In this document: positions 7,379 through 15,298 of the stretch, in pieces | Position numbering within the stretch: the first letter of the stretch is position 1 | How the letters are laid out: each line of letters opens with the position of its first letter | Assembly: GCA_964244115.1 (NCBI GenBank) | Contig: CAXTHM010000049.1 | Coordinates: forward strand, 1 to 30,245 | Origin: CADCWK01 sp964244115 | GTDB lineage: Bacteria > Chloroflexota > Chloroflexia > Thermomicrobiales > UBA6265 | DNA length: 30,245 nucleotides | Direction of reading: 5' to 3' | The notes under the pieces: model-generated | What the model was told of the DNA's origin: nothing | The model's input: the letters and a program-made list of their open reading frames with translations, nothing else | Database searches by the model: none | Program-made: the position numbers and the translations under genes

Positions 7379-8470
7379 ATGACCACCCTGGCGTCAGCCG
7401 AACCATCGAGCAAGACCATCGACATCCGGGCGGCGATCTCCGATGTCGTCGACGGCCACACGCTGAGCCGCGAGCAGGCGACCGACGTCATGGACGGCAT
7501 CATGGCCGGGCAGGCCACCGGTGGGCAGATCGCCGCCCTCGTCACGGCCCTGCGGCTGCGCGGAGAGACCGTCGAGGAGATCGCCGGCTTCGCCGCGGCG
7601 ATGCGCGACCACGCCATCCGTGTCACCCTGCCGGACGGGCTCAGCCACGTCGTCGACACCTGCGGGACGGGCGGCGACAAGTCGGGCTCGTTCAACATCT
7701 CGACGACGGCGTCGTTCGTGATCGCCGCCGCCGGAGTCAGCATCGCCAAGCACGGCAACCGAGCGATGACCAGCCAGTGCGGCTCGGCCGACCTGCTGGA
7801 GGGGCTTGGCGTCGCCGTCGAGCTGACGCCGGAGCAGGTCGCGACCTGCATCGCCGAGATCGGGATCGGCTTCATGTACGCCCCCGCCTTCCACCCGGCG
7901 ATGCGCTACGTCGGCCCGACCCGGCGCGAGATCGGCATCCGGACGATCTTCAACATCCTCGGGCCGCTGACCAACCCGGCCGGTGCCCGGCACCAACTGA
8001 TCGGGGTCGGGCAGGAGGGCATCTCGGTCAAGCTGGCCGAAGCGCTCCAGACGCTCGGCTGCCAGCACGCGGTCCTCGTCCGGGCCGACGAGGGCTTGGA
8101 CGAGATCGGTGTGGCCGGCTCGACCAGCGTCACGGACTACGACGCCCGCGACGGCGAGATCAGGAGCTACACGGTGACGCCCGAGGACTTCGGTCTCAAG
8201 CGTGGGCTCCCGGGCGATCTCCTCGGCGGCGATGTCGAGGCCAACGTCCGGATCGCCCGGGACGTGCTGTCGGGCGCCACGGGGCCGCGGCGGGACGTCG
8301 TCCTGATGAATGCCGGCGCCGCCATCTACGCCGCCGACCGGACCGCCTCCATCGCCGAGGGGATCGATCTGGCCCGAGCGGCGATCGACGACGGTTCGGC
8401 GCTGGCGCGGGTCGGGATGCTGGCCGACCTCAGCCAGCGGTTGCGGGCATCGACGGAGGGTCCGGCATGA
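7379..8470 (+). CDS. trpD: anthranilate phosphoribosyltransferase
   Basis: Transfers phosphoribose from PRPP to anthranilate. The PRPP-binding glycine motif DTCGTGGDKSGSFNIST and the adjacent KHGNRAMTSQCGSADLLE segment are intact. The middle region RREIGIRTIFNILGPLTNP is typical of the family. The length of 363 aa is at the upper end of normal. The ATG at 7379 follows a weak purine-rich site (AAGGG about 10 nt upstream). Unlike the tight spacing further down, trpG and trpD are 195 nt apart because of the REP-like repeat, so trpD translation starts independently. Its stop overlaps the trpC start (ATGA, 8467-8470), implying coupled translation. Confidence 0.97.
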   Translation: MTTLASAEPSSKTIDIRAAISDVVDGHTLSREQATDVMDGIMAGQATGGQIAALVTALRLRGETVEEIAGFAAAMRDHAIRVTLPDGLSHVVDTCGTGGDKSGSFNISTTASFVIAAAGVSIAKHGNRAMTSQCGSADLLEGLGVAVELTPEQVATCIAEIGIGFMYAPAFHPAMRYVGPTRREIGIRTIFNILGPLTNPAGARHQLIGVGQEGISVKLAEALQTLGCQHAVLVRADEGLDEIGVAGSTSVTDYDARDGEIRSYTVTPEDFGLKRGLPGDLLGGDVEANVRIARDVLSGATGPRRDVVLMNAGAAIYAADRTASIAEGIDLARAAIDDGSALARVGMLADLSQRLRASTEGPA

Positions 8471-9298
8471 CGATCCGGAGCGAAACGGCAACGTCCTGGC
8501 AGGCGACCGGTACGGTCCTCGACCGGATCCTCGACCGGACCAGTCGCGATCTCGCCGACCGCAAGGCCGTGACCTCGATCGCCGAACTCGAACGGATGNN
8601 NNNNNNNNCTGGCGACGGCGATCGGTAGCCCCGGCGTCTCCGTGATCGCCGAGGTGAAGCGGGGCTCGCCGTCGCGGGGCATCTTCCCGGTCCGGATCGA
8701 TGTCGCCGAGATTGCGGCCAGCTATGTCGACGGCGGGGCGGCGGCGATATCGGTCCTGACCGAAGGGCCGTCGTTCCACGGGACGCTGGCCGACCTCGAC
8801 CTCGTCGCGTCGGTCGTCCGCGAGGCGTCGCCGCCCCGCCCGGTCCTGCGCAAGGATTTCATGGTCGACGAGTACCAGCTCCTCGAAGCCCGGGCGTGCG
8901 GCGCCGACGTGATCCTGCTGATCGTCGCGGCGCTGGACGATGCGACGCTGGCGCGATTGCATCGCGCCGCGCTGGGTCTCGGTCTGAGCGTGCTGGTCGA
9001 AGTCCATGATGCCCAGGAGATGGGACGGGCGGCGGCGATCGGGGCCGGGATCATCGGAATCAACAACCGCGACCTGCGCGACTTCACCGTCGATCTGGCA
9101 ACGACCGAGCGACTGGCCCCGCTGGCGCCGGCCGGTACGTTGATTGTCGGCGAGAGCGGCATCTTCACCGCGGCCGATGTCGAACGCCTCGGCGCCGCCA
9201 GCGTCAGCGCGGTCCTCGTCGGTGAGAGCCTGATCCTCAGCAATGACCGCGCCGGTGGGATACGGGCGCTCCGGCAAGGGCAACCCGATGGCATCTAA
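8467..9298 (+). CDS. trpC: indole-3-glycerol-phosphate synthase, interrupted by an assembly gap
   Basis: TrpC closes the indole ring to give indole-3-glycerol phosphate. The N-terminal part (8467-8598) reads LDRILDRTSRDLADRK up to about residue 44. After ten N bases the frame changes and the rest of the barrel continues: SVIAEVKRGSPSRG (catalytic Lys), LTEGPSFHG, LRKDFMVDEYQ (catalytic Lys), LVEVHDAQE, GINNRDL, GESGIF and VLVGESLI. All catalytic landmarks outside the gap are present, so the gene is probably intact in the organism. The apparent frameshift comes from the arbitrary gap length. Compared with the family, roughly 15-20 residues are missing between the two halves. The start overlaps the trpD stop, and the end overlaps trpF. 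Confidence 0.93.
8599..8608. other. assembly gap (10 N) inside trpC
   Basis: Ten N bases of evidently nominal length. The frame before the gap and the frame after it differ, while both flanks encode normal TrpC sequence. The true missing length should therefore restore the frame and is likely some tens of bases. Confidence 0.98.
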
Positions 9299-10016
9299 CT
9301 CGTCGTCCGTGACCCGAATCGATGCGACGATCCATCCCGGCAGCGTCAAGATCTGTGGCACCCGGACCGTCGAGCATGCGCTCGTCGCGGTCGACGCCGG
9401 GGCTGAACTGATCGGGATGATCTTCGCCCCGGCCCGCAGGCAGGTCGCGATCGAAATGGCGCGGCGAATCTCCGACGCGGTCCACGCCACATCGTCGGAG
9501 GTCAGGGTCGTCGGCGTCTTCGTCGACGCCCCGGCCGACGAGATCAACGCGTCCGCCCGGGACGCCGGGCTCGATCTCGTCCAGCTCCATGGTGACGAGC
9601 CCCGGGAGCTGATCGCCGACCTCGAATTCCCCGCCATCAAGGTGTTCCGACCGCCCCCCGGCGAGAGGGCCGGAGACCTGACCAATCGGATCCGGCCCTA
9701 CCTGGCCGCCGCGGTCCCACCGGTGGCGATCCTGATCGACGGCTACGACCCCAAGGCCCACGGCGGCACCGGTGCCCGGGCCGACTGGGACATCGTCAGG
9801 GCGGTCTCGGACGAGCTCGGGAACGTGGTCGGACTCGCCGGCGGCCTCACACCCGGAAACGTCGGCGGGGCGATTCAGACGGTGACGCCGCTGCTAGTCG
9901 ATACCAGCAGCGGCGTCGAGATCGACGGGGTCAAGGACGCATCGCTGATCCGGGCCTTCATCGCTGGGGCGGACCGCGCCTTCGCGGAAACGGCGGCAGC
10001 GGCTCCATCGTCGTGA
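9288..10016 (+). CDS. trpF: phosphoribosylanthranilate isomerase
   Basis: TIM-barrel isomerase that converts phosphoribosylanthranilate to CdRP, the TrpC substrate. Key segments are SVKICGTRT (catalytic Cys), VVGVFVDAP, LVQLHGDEP, IKVFRPP, LIDGYDPKAHGGTG (catalytic Asp), GLAGGLTPGNV and VDTSSGVE..GVKD, all in the family order. I choose ATG 9288, which has an AAGGG site upstream and overlaps the trpC stop by 11 nt. An in-frame ATG at 9243 would add an N-terminus with no similarity to the family. From 9288 the protein has 242 aa, slightly longer than usual because of about 17 residues before the first strand. This is the last trp gene here; trpB and trpA do not follow, because the next gene is on the other strand. 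Confidence 0.96.
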   Translation: MASNSSSVTRIDATIHPGSVKICGTRTVEHALVAVDAGAELIGMIFAPARRQVAIEMARRISDAVHATSSEVRVVGVFVDAPADEINASARDAGLDLVQLHGDEPRELIADLEFPAIKVFRPPPGERAGDLTNRIRPYLAAAVPPVAILIDGYDPKAHGGTGARADWDIVRAVSDELGNVVGLAGGLTPGNVGGAIQTVTPLLVDTSSGVEIDGVKDASLIRAFIAGADRAFAETAAAAPSS

Positions 10017-10043
10017 GAACGGTTGCGGAACCGACAGGCTCCG

Positions 10044-10793
10044 CTACTCGATATCGGTCGGAGCGTCGTCCCAGGACGAGCCGAAGCCGCAGACCCAATT
10101 CAGGGCGCGGAGCCGCTCCGAGGCGAGGTCGGTCAGGAGCGCCCGCTCGTCCTCGGTCAGGTTGCGGTAGGGCCGGCCGGCTACCGGGAAGTCGTTGCTG
10201 ATCGAGCGCTCGAACAGCCCGGCCCGGGCCGAATCGGCGGCGACCTCCCGGATGATCTGGCGCATCTCCGGGGTCACGGCCATCGACTGGCCGTCCTCGG
10301 CGGTAAGGATCTGCCCGCGCCACTGCCAGAGCTCCGCCTGCTCCCGGGCGGCGGCGACTTCCTCCTCGCCCCGGAGTTCGATCGCGGCCCGGAACGGCTG
10401 GACCTTGTCCCACGGTTCCGGGATCAGCGCGAGGATGTCGGCCGGCGGCGAGGGCAACTCGTATGAGGGCAGCTCGTCGGCGAGGCCGGCCGCCCAGGCC
10501 AGCACCGCGACCGACTCGATCCGCCAGCTCGCGTCCTCCGCCACGTCGCGGTCCACCCCCCCGACCCGCGTCTCGACCAGGCGGCGCTCCTCGTCGGTCA
10601 GCAGCGGGGTGACGTGCTCCTCCCGCAGCCAGGCGGCGAGGTCGAAGCGCTCGCCCTCGGCGTCCCCGGACGGGTCCAGCTCCAGGGCCGCCCGTCGGAC
10701 GACCGTCGCCAGCGCGATCAGGCGGGCCGCGACCTCGGCGGCTGGCCGCAGCGTAATGTCCAACGAATCGTCGTCGTCTGGCCCGTCGGTCAT
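10044..10793 (-). CDS. DUF4272 domain protein
   Basis: A 249-aa soluble protein that matches my recollection of the DUF4272 family. The recognisable features are RIESVAVLAWAAGLADELPSY (family pattern W.x.ES..vLlWALGl...LP) and the C-terminal segment YRNLTEDERALLTDLASERLRALNWVCG. The N-terminus is acidic (MTDGPDDDDSLD). The function of the family is not established. ATG 10793 has GGAG about 5 nt upstream. The gene lies 42 nt downstream of ychF on the same strand and is probably cotranscribed. Its end is convergent with trpF, 27 nt away. Codon use resembles its neighbours. The family call is from memory of the pattern and should be treated as likely, not proven. Confidence 0.8.
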   Translation of the reverse strand: MTDGPDDDDSLDITLRPAAEVAARLIALATVVRRAALELDPSGDAEGERFDLAAWLREEHVTPLLTDEERRLVETRVGGVDRDVAEDASWRIESVAVLAWAAGLADELPSYELPSPPADILALIPEPWDKVQPFRAAIELRGEEEVAAAREQAELWQWRGQILTAEDGQSMAVTPEMRQIIREVAADSARAGLFERSISNDFPVAGRPYRNLTEDERALLTDLASERLRALNWVCGFGSSWDDAPTDIE

Positions 10794-10835
10794 GGCTGCT
10801 CCGCGCCGATCGGATCGGCCGTTCTCAACGCCGGT

Positions 10836-11948
10836 CTAGACGTTGAAGAGGAAGTTGATGATATCGCCGTCATGGACGATGTAGGTCTTGCCTTCGCGCC
10901 GGAAGGTGCCAAGCCGCTTGGTCTCCGCCATCGTGCCCGCCGCGATGAAGTCGTCGTACCCGACGACCTCGGCCCGGATGAAGCCGCGGGCGATGTCGGA
11001 GTGGATCGCGGTCGCCGCCTCGACCGCCGTCTCGCCGCGCCGGATCGTCCAGGCGCGGCACTCGTCCGGACCGACGGTGAAGAACGGGATCAGGCCGAGC
11101 AGCTCGAACGAGCGGGCGATGACCCGGTCCAGGCCGGATTCGGTGATGCCAAGATCCTCCATGAAGACCGCGGCGTCATCGGCGTCGAGCCGGCCGATCT
11201 CCATCTCGATCTGACCGGCGATCGCCTCGACCGCGATGCCCGGTTTTCCGAAGCGTTCGGTGACGTCCGCGACCAGTCTGGCCGACACCTCGCCGAGCTG
11301 GTCCTCCCCCGTGTTGAGCAGGATGAGCAGCGGCTTCTGGGTCAGGAAGCCGAAGCCACGGATCAGGCGCAGGTCGTCCGGGTCGACCTCACCGATCACC
11401 TCCCGGATCGGCGACTCGCCTTCGAGCGCCTCGTGGAACCGCTTGAGGATGATCTGCTCGCGCTCGTACTGCTCGCGCTCCGGTCCTTTGGTCTTCGGGA
11501 TCTGGCCAACCAGCCGGTCGAGCCGCTTCTCGACGACCGCGAGGTCGCTGAAGATCAGTTCGAGGTTGAGCGTCTCGATGTCCCGGAGCGGGTCGACGCT
11601 CTCCTCCGGGTGGGCGACGTTCTCATCCTTGAAGGCTCGGACGACGTGGACCAGCGCGTCCCCCTGGGAGAGATGGCCGAGCAGCTTGCCGCCCATGCCC
11701 TTCTCGGCCATGCCCTTGGCGACACCGGCGACGTCGAGGTACTGGACATCCGCCGGCATCTTCCGCTGCGGCTTGAACATCTCGGTCAGCAGGTCGAGCC
11801 GGCCATCGGGGACCTTGACCGTCGCGAGGTTGGGCTCGTCGCCGGACGCGCCGTAGGTCCCCGTCTGGGCGTCGGCCTGGGTCAGCGCGTTGAAGACGGT
11901 GGTCTTGCCGGCGTTGGGCAGACCGATGATGACAAGCTGCAAAGCCAC
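10836..11948 (-). CDS. ychF: redox-regulated ATPase YchF (OLA1 family)
   Basis: Obg-related P-loop ATPase associated with ribosomes and stress responses. The P-loop GLPNAGKTTVFNAL is at residues about 9-22. The G3 region is LDVAGVAKGMAEKGMGGK. The G4 position reads NTGE instead of NKxD, the family hallmark that switches preference from GTP to ATP. The C-terminal TGS domain contains AIHSDIARGFIRAEVV and ends HDGDIINFLFNV, the typical terminus. The start is GTG 11948 with GGGAG 7 nt upstream. Its 370 aa are normal. It appears to be the first gene of a two-gene unit with the DUF4272 gene. Confidence 0.97.
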   Translation of the reverse strand: MALQLVIIGLPNAGKTTVFNALTQADAQTGTYGASGDEPNLATVKVPDGRLDLLTEMFKPQRKMPADVQYLDVAGVAKGMAEKGMGGKLLGHLSQGDALVHVVRAFKDENVAHPEESVDPLRDIETLNLELIFSDLAVVEKRLDRLVGQIPKTKGPEREQYEREQIILKRFHEALEGESPIREVIGEVDPDDLRLIRGFGFLTQKPLLILLNTGEDQLGEVSARLVADVTERFGKPGIAVEAIAGQIEMEIGRLDADDAAVFMEDLGITESGLDRVIARSFELLGLIPFFTVGPDECRAWTIRRGETAVEAATAIHSDIARGFIRAEVVGYDDFIAAGTMAETKRLGTFRREGKTYIVHDGDIINFLFNV

Positions 11949-12033
11949 GGACTATCTCCCTAAACATGAGCGAGGCCGGACGCACCGGGCCGCCGATCGA
12001 TCACACCTGACCGGACGGCGCGGGCGCATGAAG

Positions 12034-12063
12034 CGGCCCGCCGGTGAGTGCCACCGCGGGCCG
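12034..12063. terminator. strong hairpin downstream of the 12166-13356 gene
   Basis: CGGCCCGC (12034-12041) pairs perfectly with GCGGGCCG (12056-12063), and an inner GGTG/CACC pair extends the stem. It lies about 100 nt beyond the stop of the minus-strand gene and about 85 nt upstream of the ychF start. A good T-run is absent, so termination is only a likely role. It could instead sit in the ychF leader. Confidence 0.45.
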
Positions 12064-12165
12064 AAGTGATGGAAGTATGACGCATCTTCCCGACCGACGC
12101 CTTCGGGTCACCGCTGATGGGGTCGGACAGGCGGGTGAGGCTCGGCCGCGCCGGCTGACGGATGA

Positions 12166-13356
12166 CTAGTTGCCCTGGGGGAGGTCGCGCAGTCGACCCA
12201 GGACACCTGCCGCGATGACGAAGGTCAGATGGGCGGCGAGGGACGGGATCGCCGGTGTCTCCGTCGCGCCGGGGCCGCTCACCCAGTCGGGGAAGTGCCC
12301 GTCGGCGTCGGCGAGGTCGATGGTCGCCGCGAAGAGCTCCCCGGCCGGGCCGGATCGACCGGCCTGCTCCCGCCCGATCGCCAGCCAGAACAGATCAGCG
12401 ATCTGGATCCTGGCTTCGGGATCGGCGTCCTCCGGCCGCAGATCGACGGTCAGCCGATCGAGGACCGCATCCCGGAGGCTATCGTCGATCCCCGGCACCC
12501 AGCCCAACGCGACCAGCGCCGCCCGCTCGGTGCCGTCGTCCGGGAAGAGCCGGCGGGGTCCGGGGTCGCTCGCCCTGAGGACACTCGGGTGACCTGAGTG
12601 ACCGGCGGTATCGGAGTGAGGACCGGTCAGGACCTGCTCGAGAACGGTGGCCGAGAGCCCATCACGCCGCTCGTCCTCCCGGACGGCCGCCCGCTCCCAC
12701 TCATCGGCCGGGAGGATCGCCGAGACGCCGTGGAGCGCCATCGCGGACAGCGCGGACTCCGCCAGATCGACGGCCGGCGAGGGCGACGCCTGCCGCCGGT
12801 CGCGTCCGAGCGCCAGACCCGCCGCGAGTTGGCGCACGATCGTGCGGACCGAATCGGTCGCGACCCGTTCCGGGTGGGCGCAGATCACCCACAGCAGCAG
12901 GGCCGTGCCCATCCGGTCGGGCCGCCGGTCGGTCACGCGACCGTGGATGGCGTAGGAACGCCGCAGATAGCCCTCGTCGTTGAAGCCGTCAGCGCGGTCG
13001 GTCAGCCAGGCCAGGACGGAATCGCGCTCATTTCGACCCACCGCGTCAGCCGCGGCGATAGCCAGCGAGAGCGTCTCGCCCGGCCGGCAGATCATCCCGT
13101 CCGGCGCCTCGACCGGATAGGACGACAGGTGGGACGGAGAGACGACGACCGCGCCGTTGGCGATCCGGCAGTCGTCGAGCACGCGGGTGGTCGTGCCGAC
13201 GAGCACGGACAGATGGCTCCGCTGGCGGCGGGCCACGTCGGCGTCGACAGGCGACGCCCGCTCGATGAACCGGAATGGCTGCGGAGGGTGCGTCTGCGCA
13301 CGCGTGTCGTCGTCATCGGTGGGGTCGGTGGGGTCGGTTTCCGGGGAAATGTCCAT
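12166..13356 (-). CDS. unrecognised 396-aa protein, possibly an alpha/alpha-toroid (six-hairpin) fold
   Basis: I do not recognise this gene with confidence. The N-terminus is low-complexity and acidic (about 22 residues rich in D, T and P). The rest is predominantly helical. A region near residues 90-165 (GETLSLAIAAADAVG, then YLRRSYAIHGR and MGTALLLWVICAHPERV) resembles the helical-barrel pattern of GH15-like glycoside hydrolases, in which an aromatic segment precedes a Dx-tA-LLW helix. The expected acidic catalytic pair cannot be assigned. There is no signal peptide or membrane segment. ATG 13356 has no clear ribosome-binding site. It is transcribed alone, divergent from rsmD. Codon usage and the complete absence of stops over 1.2 kb support a real gene; the function is unknown. 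Confidence 0.75.
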   Translation of the reverse strand: MDISPETDPTDPTDDDDTRAQTHPPQPFRFIERASPVDADVARRQRSHLSVLVGTTTRVLDDCRIANGAVVVSPSHLSSYPVEAPDGMICRPGETLSLAIAAADAVGRNERDSVLAWLTDRADGFNDEGYLRRSYAIHGRVTDRRPDRMGTALLLWVICAHPERVATDSVRTIVRQLAAGLALGRDRRQASPSPAVDLAESALSAMALHGVSAILPADEWERAAVREDERRDGLSATVLEQVLTGPHSDTAGHSGHPSVLRASDPGPRRLFPDDGTERAALVALGWVPGIDDSLRDAVLDRLTVDLRPEDADPEARIQIADLFWLAIGREQAGRSGPAGELFAATIDLADADGHFPDWVSGPGATETPAIPSLAAHLTFVIAAGVLGRLRDLPQGN

Positions 13357-13506
13357 GCGTCGAATGGTCGCACCTCGCGGATGTCGGGACCAACCCGGAG
13401 AGCTGGTCGGCCCGACCGGCCGACGCTTTCCGAAGGAGACGCCGGTTGGGCAGAGCGGACTACACTGGCCGGACGATGATCAGGCTGGCGTCACCTGGAG
13501 GGCTGG

Positions 13507-14124
13507 ATGCGCGTCATTGCGGGTGAGCGGGGCGGCCTCCGGCTCAAGGGGCCGCCGAGCAAGGCCACGCGGCCGATGACCGACAAGATCAAGAGCGCGG
13601 TCTTCTCGATGCTGGCGTCGCTCGGCTCGGAACCCGACCGTGTCCTCGATCTCTACGCCGGCACCGGCGGGCTCGGGATCGAGGCCCTCTCCCGCGGCGC
13701 CAGCCACGCCGAGTTCGTCGAGCAGGCCGGCGCGGCCGTAGCGGTGATCCGGGCCAACCTCGCCCATACCGACTACGTCGCCGCCAGTGCCATCCACCAG
13801 ATCCCGGTCACGGCCTACATCTCCCGGTCGGCGTTGTCCGCGACGCCCTTCGACCTGATCTTCGTCGACCCGCCCTACGCGGACGAGGACATCGTCGACG
13901 TCCTGCGGTCGATCGGCGAATCGGCGCTGATACAATCCGGCACACTGGTCGTCCTCGGCCACTGGCCGCGCCTCACCCCGCCAGCCTCGGCCGGTCGGCT
14001 GGAACTCGTCCGGAGCCGCTGCCACGGCGACAGTTGCTTCACCGTCTACGAGAGGCCGCTCCCGGACGATCCCGCCCCCGACCCGGCCGGCAGCCCCGAC
14101 CAAGGACGCTCAGCGCAGGAGTGA
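13507..14124 (+). CDS. rsmD: 16S rRNA (guanine966-N2)-methyltransferase
   Basis: SAM-dependent methyltransferase acting on G966 of 16S rRNA in the 30S subunit. It begins MRVIAGERGG, the classic RsmD start. This is followed by TRPMTDKIKSAVFSML, the SAM-binding VLDLYAGTGGLGIEALSRGA, and the catalytic FVDPPYADED motif. The ATG at 13507 has GGAGG 5 nt upstream. The length of 205 aa is slightly above normal. The C-terminal 20 residues are Pro/Asp-rich. Its stop touches the coaD start region, and rsmD-coaD is a widely conserved gene pair, supporting an operon that continues through the SepIVA-like gene. Confidence 0.96.
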   Translation: MRVIAGERGGLRLKGPPSKATRPMTDKIKSAVFSMLASLGSEPDRVLDLYAGTGGLGIEALSRGASHAEFVEQAGAAVAVIRANLAHTDYVAASAIHQIPVTAYISRSALSATPFDLIFVDPPYADEDIVDVLRSIGESALIQSGTLVVLGHWPRLTPPASAGRLELVRSRCHGDSCFTVYERPLPDDPAPDPAGSPDQGRSAQE

Positions 14125-14129
14125 TGCGG

Positions 14130-14666
14130 ATGGCGATCGCCATCTACCCCGGCACGTTCGACCCGATGACGCTCGGCCACCTCGACATCGTCCAGCGGGC
14201 GGCTCGCCTGTTCGACGAGGTGATCGTCGCGGTCTACCGGGATGCCAGGAAGCCCGGCCGGATGTTCGACGCCGACGAGCGGATCGCCCTCGTCGCGGAG
14301 GCGCTGACCGACGCGGCGCGGGATCGACCCGCCCTCCTGTCCCGCGTGCGGGTCGAGGGGTACACTGGTCTGTCGACCGAGTACGCGCGGGCGCGGGGGG
14401 CGGACGTGATCGTGCGTGGGCTTCGGGCCGTGACCGATTTCGAGTACGAGTTCAAACTCGCCCATATGAATCATCACCTCGCCGATGAGATCGAAGTCGT
14501 CTGCCTGATGACGAACGCCCAGCAGGCCTTCGTCAGTTCCAGCCTGATCCGCGAGGTCGCGAGTCTCGGCGGCGACGTCTCCGGCCTGGTACCGCCCAAC
14601 GTCCTCCGGGCGCTGGCCAGCCTCGACGCGCCGCGGTCCGGCACCGCGCCTGCCTCCGCCGTCTGA
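14130..14666 (+). CDS. coaD: phosphopantetheine adenylyltransferase
   Basis: Penultimate step of coenzyme A synthesis: it transfers AMP from ATP to 4'-phosphopantetheine. The nucleotidyltransferase TxGH-type motif is at YPGTFDPMTLGHLDI. The GLSTEYARARGADVIVRGLR and FVSSSLIREVASLGGDVSGLVP segments are diagnostic. I choose ATG 14130 because AGGAG lies 8 nt upstream. ATG 14124, overlapping the rsmD stop, is in frame and would add only two residues. The length is 178 aa (usual about 160), with a short Ala/Pro tail. The SepIVA-like gene follows after 64 nt. Confidence 0.96.
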   Translation: MAIAIYPGTFDPMTLGHLDIVQRAARLFDEVIVAVYRDARKPGRMFDADERIALVAEALTDAARDRPALLSRVRVEGYTGLSTEYARARGADVIVRGLRAVTDFEYEFKLAHMNHHLADEIEVVCLMTNAQQAFVSSSLIREVASLGGDVSGLVPPNVLRALASLDAPRSGTAPASAV

Positions 14667-14730
14667 ACCCTGAGCCCCTGTCCGGTGGAAGCTGGACATT
14701 TCCTTCCCGCAGGAGGACCACAGGACCCGC

Positions 14731-15258
14731 ATGACCACCACCGACCCGCCGTACGAAGGCGCGCAGGCCGACATCGTCGAACTGATCGATGAGTTGAAGC
14801 GGATGGTGAGCGAGAGCCGCCGCGTGCCCTTCTCCCACAACATCCTCGTCGACGAGGGGCGGTTCCTCGACATCGTCGAGCTGCTCATGGAGACGGTGCC
14901 GGCCGAGATCCGCCAGGCGCAGCGCGTCGTCCGCGACCGCGAGCGGATCCTCGGCGACGCCCAGTCCGAAGCGGCCAAGATCCTCGCAACGGCCCGGCAA
15001 CGGGGCGAGTACTGGGCGTCCGAAGAGGGCATCCTCAACGAGGCGCGGCAGCGCAGCGAGGAGTTGCTTCGCCGGTCCGACGAGGAGCGCCGCCGCAACG
15101 TGGGCGAGATCGAGATGTTCGCCTACAAGCGCCTGACCGAGTTCGAGACGGCGATCCGGGAAGGCTTCGAGATCATCGAGGACGCGATGCAGGACGCCGT
15201 CTCCCGGCTGGACGAGGCGATCGAGAAGGCTCGCAGCGACGACGACCGCCCGGTCTGA
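14731..15258 (+). CDS. SepIVA/DivIVA-like coiled-coil protein
   Basis: A 175-aa, highly charged, largely coiled-coil protein. The N-terminal 60 residues (VSESRRVPFSHNILVDEGRF and then a LDIVELLMETVPAEIRQAQ segment) follow the same pattern as the mycobacterial division protein SepIVA, including the ARGVP/SRRVP turn and the PxEIxxAQxVxxxRxxxLxDA stretch. The C-terminal part, with FAYKRLTEFE, also resembles the SepIVA end. The central region, about residues 70-120, is an uninterrupted Ala/Glu/Arg heptad-like helix. Annotators often call such proteins ATP synthase subunit b-like, but no membrane segment is present. Location after coaD fits a conserved operon position. It probably acts at the membrane in cell division or envelope growth; this is inference from similarity. 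Confidence 0.75.
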   Translation: MTTTDPPYEGAQADIVELIDELKRMVSESRRVPFSHNILVDEGRFLDIVELLMETVPAEIRQAQRVVRDRERILGDAQSEAAKILATARQRGEYWASEEGILNEARQRSEELLRRSDEERRRNVGEIEMFAYKRLTEFETAIREGFEIIEDAMQDAVSRLDEAIEKARSDDDRPV

Positions 15259-15298
15259 CCGATCGGCCGCCGATGCCGTATCGAGGGAGAGGGACCGA

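Noticed and set aside
7394..9685. Very long antisense open frame (about 760 codons) opposite trpD-trpC-trpF
   Set aside because: Typical shadow of high-GC genes; it crosses the N gap and has no recognisable domain, while the plus strand encodes intact Trp enzymes.
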